A stretch of 64,000 nt of DNA from Acidobacteriota bacterium (GTDB lineage Bacteria > Acidobacteriota > Thermoanaerobaculia > Multivoradales > J023), in contig JAJCXR010000057.1 in the NCBI GenBank assembly GCA_029263315.1, positions 62,001-126,000 of the forward strand, written 5' to 3'. Shown piece by piece: positions 1 through 7,263 of the stretch (its first letter is position 1; each line of letters starts with the position of its first letter). The position numbers and the translations under genes are program-made. The notes under the pieces are model-generated. The model was given only the letters and a program-made list of their open reading frames with translations. It searched no databases and was not told where the DNA came from.

Positions 1-1519
1 TGCGATCTTCCAATAGGGAAAGGACACGATGGTTGTCATGGGTGCGGGGAACCAGCTGCTCTTGAAAGTGGGTAAAGATGCGGCGAGAGGGGTCCAGGCG
101 ATCGAGCCCACCACCCGAGGTGCCGATCCATAGGTTGTCCCCGGCATCGACCAACAAACAGCGGACACGGTCGCTGGCCAGGCTGTTGTTGTCCTCGGGA
201 TCATGGCGCCAGTGCGAGAAGGTGCCCGAGGCGGCGTCGAATCGATTCACACCGCCGCCGACGGTTCCAACAAACAGGTTGCCCCCCTTGTCTTCGGCGA
301 AACTGTAGACGGTGTCGTAGTACAGGGAACCCGGATCCCCGTCGCGGTGATGGTAGTGCTCGAAGTGCGGACGATCAGGAGCAAAGCGATAAACGCCAAA
401 AAATTGGGTACCGAGCCACAGGGCACCCTCGCTGCTGACGGTCATCGAGACTATTCGTTTCTTGGCGGGGGAGGCATCCGTCGCAAACTCCTGAGCCACG
501 AAACGGGCCGCGGCCGAGTCGAAATCGAACAACCCCCCCTCGCTACCGACCCACAGGCCTCCCTTGCCGTTGGCGGCCAGGGTGCGAATCCTATTGCTCC
601 GCGCCGCGGGATCGCTGGGCTCGGGAAGATAGTGGGTGAAGGTGCCGTCGGCCCTCAGACGATCCAAGCCAACCCGGGTGGCGATCCATAGATTGCCGTC
701 GCCGTCTTCGAGCATGGCGCTGACGGCATGGCTGGCCAAGGACGACGGCTCCCCTTCCCGGTGGCGAAAGTGCTGGATGCTCTGGCGATCGGCGCTCACG
801 CGGTCGAGGCCGCCTGCGGTGGCGATCCACAGATTGCCGGCCGAGTCTTCCAACAAAGCGAGAACCTTCGGATGGCTCAGGGAAAGAGGTTGTGAAGGAT
901 CGTCGGGGAAGCGGGAGAAATTCCAGGGCTCGTGGCCGTCGAGACGATTGAGGCCCTCGTGGGTACCTATCCAGAGGACCCCCCGGTGATCGGAGAGGAG
1001 GGCGGTGACGGTGTCGTTGCTCAAGGAGCGCGGGTTCCCCGGCTGATTTCGACTGTGGGTGAAGGTACCGCGCTGACCGTCAAAGAGGTTGAGGCCCCCG
1101 CCGCCGGTACCGATCCACAGATTGCCATCGTCGGTCTGCAAAAGGCATCTGATCAGGCGATGGGACAAGGAGCTCGGATCGCCGGGGTTGCTATAGAAGA
1201 CCTTGAAGTCGTAGCCGTCGAAGCGATTGAGCCCGTCCGAGGTAGCGAACCAGAGGATGCCGTGGTGGTCCTGCAGGATCGACCAAACCGACACCTGCGA
1301 CAATCCGTCGAGGTTGCTGAAATGGTCGAATCGGTGCGGCTCTGCAACGCCGCTCTGGATCGATGCCCCGCGCTCCGCAGCCACCGCAGTGGCCCACAGG
1401 AGTCCGAGACTGCAGCAAGCAATGTGGATCGCCCGGCGGTTGAAGGCACGGCTTAGACCGGATAGCGGCGTCCGGCCGGCGGTCCGCCGGGGTTCTTGTT
1501 GTGCACATATCGAAAGCAA
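1..1519 (-). CDS. two-component-regulator propeller sensor protein (3' end outside the window)
   Basis: Partial gene reading leftwards and running off the window. About nine repeats of the Reg_prop signature are visible (LWFATSDGLNRFDGY, LWIGTGGGLNLFDG, LWIGTHEGLNRLDG and so on), one per roughly 50 residues. These build the beta-propeller ligand-sensing half of periplasmic sensors. An N-terminal hydrophobic stretch (HIACCSLGLLWATAVAAERG) fits a signal peptide or anchor. In this family the propellers are normally followed by a Y_Y_Y domain, a membrane helix and a histidine kinase or GGDEF output, but that part is not in the window. The start is uncertain. I chose TTG at 1519 because GGAG lies five bases upstream; the frame stays open further upstream without a better start. 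It is divergent from the sigma-54-type activator. Confidence 0.8.
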   Translation of the reverse strand, partial: MLSICAQQEPRRTAGRTPLSGLSRAFNRRAIHIACCSLGLLWATAVAAERGASIQSGVAEPHRFDHFSNLDGLSQVSVWSILQDHHGILWFATSDGLNRFDGYDFKVFYSNPGDPSSLSHRLIRCLLQTDDGNLWIGTGGGGLNLFDGQRGTFTHSRNQPGNPRSLSNDTVTALLSDHRGVLWIGTHEGLNRLDGHEPWNFSRFPDDPSQPLSLSHPKVLALLEDSAGNLWIATAGGLDRVSADRQSIQHFRHREGEPSSLASHAVSAMLEDGDGNLWIATRVGLDRLRADGTFTHYLPEPSDPAARSNRIRTLAANGKGGLWVGSEGGLFDFDSAAARFVAQEFATDASPAKKRIVSMTVSSEGALWLGTQFFGVYRFAPDRPHFEHYHHRDGDPGSLYYDTVYSFAEDKGGNLFVGTVGGGVNRFDAASGTFSHWRHDPEDNNSLASDRVRCLLVDAGDNLWIGTSGGGLDRLDPSRRIFTHFQEQLVPRTHDNHRVLSLLEDR

Positions 1520-1702
1520 GGGGTCTCCGTTCCCTCGATCCTGGCCGTCGACGCTCCCTACCCATCGGAATTCATCGGCCGAGTTTTTTGCGAGGCGTGG
1601 CTCTATCTTACCCCCGGTTCGGATGGCAGCATGACAGGTGCACGAGGTTGGCGGTTAAAAGACAAATATGACCCTTAGATCTCTCTCCTCGAGGCTCGAC
1701 CG

Positions 1703-3457
1703 GTGCGCCTCGAGGTGAGAGACTACCGGGTGATGGGTAAAGAGGACATCGACGGTTGGCGGAATTTGGAGACGACCACTGCTTCCGAGCTGGCGGATAG
1801 CTCGCTCCGCTCGGCGGCCCTCGACGTGCCAGCCTTGACTATACTTTGCCACCCCGACGCCGAGCGGGTCGGAGAGGTGGCGGCCTTGCCGGCCCTGCGT
1901 CGGAATGGCGAAGCCCTGTTGTCGCGTTTGGAGCCGCACTTCGAGCCGCTGGCGGGCCAAGGCCTGGGCGACCGGGTCGCGATCGACCGGGTCGCGATCG
2001 ACCGGGTCGCGGGCGACCGGGTCGCGGGCGACCGCCGACTTCCCCTCTCCGACCACCGTTTGAGCCGCCAGCCGGTGCGCCTGCTGCGGCGCCCCGACGG
2101 CGGTTTGCGCCTCGATGCCACGGCGACGCGGACCCGGCTCGTGGTTGCTGGGGAGGTGGTGGACGGCGTCTTGGATCTCCATCCCGCTGCCTTGGTCGAC
2201 GGCGTTGTGCTGTTGTTGGCGTCACGGGTAGCCCTTCTGCTGCACACCGTGCGCCCGTCGGTGGTGCGTCCACCGGCCTATGGCATGGTGGGGGAGAGCA
2301 GCGCCATGCTGCAGCTCAGGCGGGAGATCCAACGGGTGGCGGATCTCGACTTTCCCGTCCTCCTGCGGGGGGAGTCGGGGAGCGGTAAGGAGCTCGTGGC
2401 GCGGGCCATTCAAGGGGCCAGCCGTCGCCGCGACCGGCCCTATTTTGCCGTCAATGTGGGGGCGATTCCCACCACCCTGGCGGCGGCGGAGCTCTTCGGG
2501 GCGGCCAAAGGCGCCTTCAGCGGAGCCGACAAGCGGCGTCTGGGTTACTTCCAGAGGGCCGACAGCGGCACCCTCTTCCTCGATGAGATCGGCGAGATGT
2601 CAACGCAAGTGCAGGCATTGCTGCTGCGGGCCCTCGAAAGCGACGAAATCCAGCCGGTGGGTGCGGAGCCACAGAAAGTGGACGTGCGGGTCATCGCCGC
2701 CACCGATGCAGATTTGGAGCAGGCCATCGCCGACGGTGGTTTCAAGGAGCCCCTGCTGCATCGGCTGGCCAGCTATGAGATCGAGTTGCCGCCGTTGCGC
2801 CGACGCCGTGACGACATCGGCCGGCTTTTCTTCCACTTCCTGCGCCTGGAGCTGGCGGCCCTAGGGGAATCGGACCGTCTGCGGGTGGATGGGCACCGGC
2901 GTCCTTGGGTGAGCGCCGAAGTGGTGGCCCGCCTAGCGGCTCTGCCTTGGCCGGGCAATGTTCGGCAGCTACGCAATGTGGTGCGACAGCTGGCGGTGGC
3001 CAGCCGAGGCTCGCAGACCATGGAGGTGGGCTCGCGGGTGGAAAGCCTGCTGGCGGCCTCTGAGCCGGAAGCGGCGTCGCAAGGGCCGGAGGTGGCCGCC
3101 GCCGGTGCATCGGCGGCCGGTTCGCCTTGGACCGCGTCGCCGACCTCACCTCGACGGCGGCGGGCCAGCCAGAGCTACCGTGATCCCGGCGACGTCGACG
3201 ACGACGAGCTGGTGGCGGCGTTGCGAGCCCACCAATTCCGCCTTCAACCCACGGCGGCGGCCCTCGGTATCTCGCGGGGCTCCCTCTATGGATTGATCGA
3301 CGGCTGCCCGTTGGTGCGCAAAGCCTCAGACCTCGGACCGGACGACATCGAAGCCGCCCGTCGCCGTTGCGGCGATCGGCCTGAGGCGATGGCGGCCGAT
3401 CTTGAGGTTTCGAAGCAAGGCCTCAAGATGCGGCTCAAAGAGTTGGGGATGAGCTAG
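1703..3457 (+). CDS. sigma-54-dependent (NtrC-type) transcriptional activator with FHA-like N-terminus
   Basis: Enhancer-binding AAA+ activator of about 584 residues. Residues 110-185 look like a weak FHA fold (LSRQPVRLL, then a beta-rich stretch ending in LLLASRVALLLH). The AAA+ core has Walker A GESGSGKE near residue 223, the sigma-54 contact loop as GAFSGA (usual GAFTGA) near 270, and Walker B LFLDEIGE near 290. The C-terminus has two Fis-like helix-turn-helix segments (around PTAAALGISRGSLYGLI and again AADLEVSKQGLKMRLKEL). A four-fold DRVA(I/G) pentapeptide repeat lies at residues 90-111. The start is GTG 1703; ATG 1733 with GAGAG upstream is a fair alternative. The FHA domain, if real, would couple Ser/Thr phosphorylation to sigma-54 promoters, plausible given the kinases nearby. 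Confidence 0.85.
   Translation: MRLEVRDYRVMGKEDIDGWRNLETTTASELADSSLRSAALDVPALTILCHPDAERVGEVAALPALRRNGEALLSRLEPHFEPLAGQGLGDRVAIDRVAIDRVAGDRVAGDRRLPLSDHRLSRQPVRLLRRPDGGLRLDATATRTRLVVAGEVVDGVLDLHPAALVDGVVLLLASRVALLLHTVRPSVVRPPAYGMVGESSAMLQLRREIQRVADLDFPVLLRGESGSGKELVARAIQGASRRRDRPYFAVNVGAIPTTLAAAELFGAAKGAFSGADKRRLGYFQRADSGTLFLDEIGEMSTQVQALLLRALESDEIQPVGAEPQKVDVRVIAATDADLEQAIADGGFKEPLLHRLASYEIELPPLRRRRDDIGRLFFHFLRLELAALGESDRLRVDGHRRPWVSAEVVARLAALPWPGNVRQLRNVVRQLAVASRGSQTMEVGSRVESLLAASEPEAASQGPEVAAAGASAAGSPWTASPTSPRRRRASQSYRDPGDVDDDELVAALRAHQFRLQPTAAALGISRGSLYGLIDGCPLVRKASDLGPDDIEAARRRCGDRPEAMAADLEVSKQGLKMRLKELGMS
1970..2034 (+). repeat. 15-bp in-frame tandem repeat, four units
   Basis: Four consecutive 15-bp units starting gaccgggtcgcg, the first two ending atc and the last two ggc. 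They encode DRVAI, DRVAI, DRVAG, DRVAG between the N-terminal segment and the FHA-like region of the activator. Confidence 0.95.
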
Positions 3458-3458
3458 C

Positions 3459-4418
3459 CTATTCGAAGCTGCCGTCGTTCCAGACCCCTTTGCTGATCGG
3501 TCCGCTGGGGCCGTTGTTCAGGCGGCACTCCCCCGACACCACCTCGGCGCCGCAACCTTCCTTGGTATTGCCCCAGCGGTAGATCGGACCACTCAACGGA
3601 TCTGCCGCATCGCCGCTGCCCGGATCCTTGAAATCGTCGCTCATCCAAGTGGGCCAAGGTGGCTCCCCCAGCCCCGCTTGGGCAGCGAAATCGAAGGCGA
3701 CCAGGCGTTCCCAGGTATTCCACACCGTGCCTTGGCCACAGTGGTCCACTAGATTGCCGAGCAGGCCGAGCTTCTTGTAGGTGTGATCGCCGGGATCTTT
3801 CCACAGCCCATGGGAGCCCTTGGCGGCGTAGACGACGGGGTGCGTTCCCACTTTCTCGAGGGCCGACCAGGGGTAAGCGCCGCCGAAATCATGGGCCGAG
3901 ATATAGGCTTGGCTTGGCCCCCAAGTGCCCTCGCTGCCGGGCTCGCCCGGGGGCTCCAGCCGCACCGTGATGTGCTCCCAGTCCCCGACGTGGTTGCCCC
4001 AGATCGTATTGAGGATCGACTTGCCGCGGTTGTAGGGAAAGTAGAAAAAATACACCAGGTCGACCGCTTCCCCCTTGTCGACCCAAAAAGCGTAGGCCGG
4101 GGCCGACTCCAAATGACCGCCAAAAAGGAGCAGAGAGTCGTCGGAGGGGCTGTCGAGGACCTCTTGCGTACGCAGCCAGAATTGGCCGTCATCGTCGTTT
4201 CGATAGCGCACCAAATGGTGTGCCGCCCATTCGACGGAGGCGGGAAAGCTCTCTTCCCCGGGTGCCAGCCAGACCTGTGGGGCATAGGCGGTGAGCAAGC
4301 TAAGCTTGGTGGCGTCGTCCGTCGAAGGGGCGGTTGGGCTGGCTACTGACGGTGGACCGTACGACAGGCAACCGAGGGCTATGAGCAGGACGGCCAAGGG
4401 TCGAGGGGTGGAAGGCAT
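3459..4418 (-). CDS. secreted Vps62-family protein, C-terminal-half type
   Basis: 319 residues with a clear signal peptide (RPLAVLLIALGCLSYG then SVASPTA). The body matches the C-terminal half of the Vps62/DUF946 family: LTAYAPQVWLAPGEESFPAS, YFFYFPYNRGKS, GNHVGDWEHITVRLEPPG, HPVVYAAKGSHGLW. Function of the family is not established; members are often extracellular and some align with lectin or pore-forming-like proteins. The start at 4418 follows AGGAGA six bases away, preferred over the longer frame. It lies 90 bases downstream of a second secreted Vps62-type gene that resembles the N-terminal half, so the two probably act together. Its stop is one base from the stop of the convergent activator gene. 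Confidence 0.8.
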   Translation of the reverse strand: MPSTPRPLAVLLIALGCLSYGPPSVASPTAPSTDDATKLSLLTAYAPQVWLAPGEESFPASVEWAAHHLVRYRNDDDGQFWLRTQEVLDSPSDDSLLLFGGHLESAPAYAFWVDKGEAVDLVYFFYFPYNRGKSILNTIWGNHVGDWEHITVRLEPPGEPGSEGTWGPSQAYISAHDFGGAYPWSALEKVGTHPVVYAAKGSHGLWKDPGDHTYKKLGLLGNLVDHCGQGTVWNTWERLVAFDFAAQAGLGEPPWPTWMSDDFKDPGSGDAADPLSGPIYRWGNTKEGCGAEVVSGECRLNNGPSGPISKGVWNDGSFE

Positions 4419-4508
4419 GGGATTCTCCTGAGGTGGGATGGGGACGGGAACAAGAACCGCACCGGCCATCGGCTGACCGGTGCGGAGGCGCCGACGACGA
4501 GGTGCCGC

Positions 4509-5159
4509 TTACTTGAGGGCGAAGAAGTTTCCGGCGGACGGCGGGGAGTAGGTGCTGGAACCGTAGAACAGCCCCAAGCTCTGGTAGTCGTTGGAGAAGC
4601 GCACGCCCCAGGAGGAGAAATCCCGGTCGCCGCCGGAGCCGTGATCAGCCCAGATAGAGCTACCGACCTCTGCCCGCACCACCAGATCGGCGCGGACGCA
4701 GACCACCTCGTCCAAAGCTGGCTTGTTGTAGCCACGCTGGGCGACATCGCCGAGGGCGACGTAACCATCGGCGCAGACGGGATGCCAGACGGAGCCATCG
4801 GCGTCGGAACCGGAGCCGCCATCGTTCCAAATGAGAGCGTAGTCGACGGGTTGGACTATGGCGCCCTCTACCAAGGCTTTGATCACCATGGTCGCCTCAG
4901 ACGGAGCGTTGTGACCTTGCTTGGAGTGGTGGCCGAGGCGATACCAGCCGGGGCCCGGCATCGGCCGCCAGAACGAGCCGTCGGCATTGGCGCCGCTGCC
5001 GGCATCGTTCCAGATGGGGTCGTAGTTGGTGATCAGGTCGATTTCGAAGCTTTGGGCGGAGGCTTGTAATGGAAGCAGCATGGAGAGTCCGAGCAAGACG
5101 GCGAGGACGAGAAGGGGGCGATAGGAACGGACCGGGTGGTTGGATGGCGATTGGCTCAT
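4509..5159 (-). CDS. secreted Vps62-family protein, N-terminal-half type
   Basis: 216 residues. A signal peptide (RPLLVLAVLLGLSMLLPLQ, then ASAQ) leads three similar beta segments: YDPIWNDAGSGANADGSFWR, YALIWNDGGSGSDADGSVWH and SSIWADHGSGGDRDFSSWGV, each followed by a GYVALGD-like or LGHHS-like strand. This W-D-x-GSG repeat is the N-terminal module of Vps62/DUF946 proteins. The start at 5159 has AGGAGA upstream and removes about 59 unlikely residues. It is the promoter-proximal gene of the pair. Split versus full-length architecture is discussed in the findings. Function unknown; extracellular location is inferred from the signal peptide. Confidence 0.75.
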   Translation of the reverse strand: MSQSPSNHPVRSYRPLLVLAVLLGLSMLLPLQASAQSFEIDLITNYDPIWNDAGSGANADGSFWRPMPGPGWYRLGHHSKQGHNAPSEATMVIKALVEGAIVQPVDYALIWNDGGSGSDADGSVWHPVCADGYVALGDVAQRGYNKPALDEVVCVRADLVVRAEVGSSIWADHGSGGDRDFSSWGVRFSNDYQSLGLFYGSSTYSPPSAGNFFALK

Positions 5160-5207
5160 GGCGAGTCTCCTGAAGTTAGTTGATGATCTCTGTCGGTCTA
5201 CAGGGGA

Positions 5208-5239
5208 CCTATAGAGCAACCACCGTGCCAGCTCGTCAA
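5208..5239 (-). promoter_or_regulatory. possible promoter for the Vps62 pair
   Basis: On the minus strand TTGACG (5239-5234) is followed 20 bases later by TATAGG (5213-5208), upstream of the start at 5159. The long spacer makes this tentative. Confidence 0.3.
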
Positions 5240-5357
5240 GATGACGCAAATCCGCCCTGGGAAGGCCTTTCGACCTGTCTGGTGAGCGCAAACAGAGTGT
5301 CAGGAGTGTCAGCGGCGTCGCAGATGACAGTGTCAACAGGGGTGGTCTTCTGCGGCC

Positions 5358-6893
5358 CTAAACTAAAACCGCTTGCAGATCTTCCCAAGTCAAGATCTGA
5401 CCCGCTTCGAAGCCACTGGACGGATCGTCGTAGACCGGGAAGAAGAGAAACGGCACGTGCTGCCGAGGCGCCCCGACCACTTCCATCATCAACAGATACT
5501 GGCGGGCGTCCGGCAGACGCAGCATGACCAAGGGCAAGTGGGTCAAGTGACGGGAGGCGAGGATCTCCTGGCCCCGTACCGTCAGCCGCACCCCTTCGGC
5601 CAACAGTCCGTTGAGTCGGTGGAAAGCTTGGACCAAGTGGGAGCGGCCGATGCGGATCACCTTCCAATCGCTGTCCTGCCAGTTGCGGCGTACGGTGATC
5701 GAGGTCAGGTGGCCCTTTTCTCCACCGATCATAATGACCGCCCGATTGAAATCGGAGAAAACTCTCAGCATAACCTCGTCGCTCAAGTCGGGCAGACGGG
5801 ATGGCAAATTCAGCACCGGCAGGAGGTGGAAGAAGTGGAAGTGCTCCGGATCTCCGGGATCGGAGCCGAAGATTCCCAACTCATCGCCGAGGCGGGCCCC
5901 GGGCTGGGCCAGGGACTTGAGCAGGCGGATGGCTTCGCCGACGACTTGATTGCGCTGCGCCGAGTCCCCCAAGGTCTCGAGGAACCCGTCCCATCCCGAG
6001 TTTGACGCTTGGGGTTTGTCCTTGGGGGGGACGGTTGAGGCTGGCAGGCGGGGCGTCGGGTATTGGATGTGGGGCCGAGGGGAGGGCTGAATTTCGAAAT
6101 AGGAACGCCAAGTGCCGGCCATGCCGGTGGCATAGTGCCGGTAGGAGATCAGAGAACGGTCACCGCCGTCCTGGCCGGTGGGCCAGGGATCGTGGGCCAC
6201 CAACCACAGCACTTCGCCGACCGTCAAGTAACCGACGATGACCAGCATGTGGCCTCTACCCCCTCCGTAGTGCCAGGAAATGGCGAATGGACGGCCAGCC
6301 TTGATCTCGGCCTGCACTTGCTGCGGGCTCAGGGTATCGGGAGCCGACACCACCGTCGCTTCAAAACCCCAGGACTCGAAAGGGGGCCAGCCCCCGCTGT
6401 TGAGCTGTTGCGGCGTCAGACGGTCGCGCCATAGGGGATCGACGCTGCGCGCCAAGGCCAGCTGCGCCGCCGCCGGGTCCGTCGGCAAATTTTCCTGGCC
6501 GTGAAACTGTAGGATCATCTGTGCCGTCGCGGCCCAGCACCACTCACTCTGCTGTTGCGGCACGAGCGGTACGTCCGACAGATGACGGTGTTTGATGGGA
6601 TCGGTCGACCGACCGACATCCCCCAAGGAGGCGTCCCCCATCACCAGGCGGAGCATCCAGGCCAACGACATGTCACTCTCGGCTGCAGGACCTTCGACGG
6701 CTGCAGGACCTTCGGCGCCTCCCCCCTCCGTAGGCGGCCCCTGGGGAAGGGTGGGACTCTCTGGCCCTGGGAGACCGGTGGCGAGAAACGACACCAAATC
6801 GCGGACCTGTGCTAGCTGCGCCACGGTCAGCCGGCGCAAGGTCCGATCGAGGTCGGTTTGGGCCGTCGTCGCTAGATCGACAGAAGAGCTCAC
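5358..6893 (-). CDS. papain-like (C39-type) cysteine peptidase with N-terminal docking-like segment
   Basis: About 511 residues. The core (roughly 105-265) has the C39-like-2/papain-like signature VPLVPQQQSEWCWAATAQMI with Cys119 as likely nucleophile, a His in GGGRGHMLVIVGY and an acidic partner in VAHDPWP. Upstream is LTVAQLAQVRDLVSFLATG followed by a Pro/Gly linker carrying an EGPAAV/EGPAAE repeat; the same motif ends the small protein encoded just upstream. The C-terminal 240 residues are unrecognised. No signal peptide or membrane helix was seen. I took GTG 6893, ten bases after the previous stop. A longer frame starts at 6956 but overlaps that gene. Gene order kinase, small protein, peptidase suggests one operon. 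Confidence 0.75.
   Translation of the reverse strand: MSSSVDLATTAQTDLDRTLRRLTVAQLAQVRDLVSFLATGLPGPESPTLPQGPPTEGGGAEGPAAVEGPAAESDMSLAWMLRLVMGDASLGDVGRSTDPIKHRHLSDVPLVPQQQSEWCWAATAQMILQFHGQENLPTDPAAAQLALARSVDPLWRDRLTPQQLNSGGWPPFESWGFEATVVSAPDTLSPQQVQAEIKAGRPFAISWHYGGGRGHMLVIVGYLTVGEVLWLVAHDPWPTGQDGGDRSLISYRHYATGMAGTWRSYFEIQPSPRPHIQYPTPRLPASTVPPKDKPQASNSGWDGFLETLGDSAQRNQVVGEAIRLLKSLAQPGARLGDELGIFGSDPGDPEHFHFFHLLPVLNLPSRLPDLSDEVMLRVFSDFNRAVIMIGGEKGHLTSITVRRNWQDSDWKVIRIGRSHLVQAFHRLNGLLAEGVRLTVRGQEILASRHLTHLPLVMLRLPDARQYLLMMEVVGAPRQHVPFLFFPVYDDPSSGFEAGQILTWEDLQAVLV
6681..6716 (-). repeat. 18-bp in-frame tandem repeat, two units
   Basis: Two 18-bp units (ggctgcaggaccttcgac and ggctgcaggaccttcggc on the plus strand) encode EGPAA-type hexapeptides in the linker of the cysteine peptidase. 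Confidence 0.9.
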
Positions 6894-6903
6894 AGCCTCG
6901 GGC

Positions 6904-7164
6904 TCAAGGCCCGCCTTCCCCCGTCGGTGGTTGATTCTCGCCGCCGCCGGGGCCACCCGCCGCCAGGAAGGCGGCGAAGTCGCGGACGCTTTGCAGGTGT
7001 TGGACGCTGAGCTTGGGCAACAGGGCTGTGATCTCGTCGATCAGAGCCTCCTTGGGATCGGATGTGCCCTTGGCGAGATCCTGGAGAAGCTTCTGCGCTT
7101 CGCCCAATCCTCGGGTGAGGGCCTCGATCTTGCGGTTGAGCTCTTGCAAGCTGGTGTTGTTCAA
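6904..7164 (-). CDS. small protein with VRDFAAFLA motif, partner of the C39-type peptidase
   Basis: 86 residues from a TTG start at 7164 with AAGGAGA six bases upstream. The N-terminal 40 residues are helical and coiled-coil-like (LQELNRKIEALTRGLGEAQK). The C-terminal part, PKLSVQHLQSVRDFAAFLAA, is followed by a Gly/Pro-rich tail. That motif closely matches residues near the N-terminus of the downstream cysteine peptidase (LTVAQLAQVRDLVSFLATG). It could be an adaptor, a regulator or a peptidase substrate; the sequence does not decide. It is not a family I recognise by name. It lies 99 bases downstream of the double-kinase gene and directly upstream of the peptidase. Confidence 0.7.
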   Translation of the reverse strand: MNNTSLQELNRKIEALTRGLGEAQKLLQDLAKGTSDPKEALIDEITALLPKLSVQHLQSVRDFAAFLAAGGPGGGENQPPTGEGGP

Positions 7165-7263
7165 TTGCGGTCTCCTTAGTTGATTCGACGGTCACAGGAT
7201 ATCCGAGCTGAGGTGCCGGTTATGAGTGGAATGAGTAGAGCAAAGTCTGTGCCGGTTCGGTCC

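Noticed and set aside
3459..5159. Frameshifted single Vps62 gene
   Set aside because: Each half has its own Shine-Dalgarno, start and signal peptide, and 90 bases separate them.
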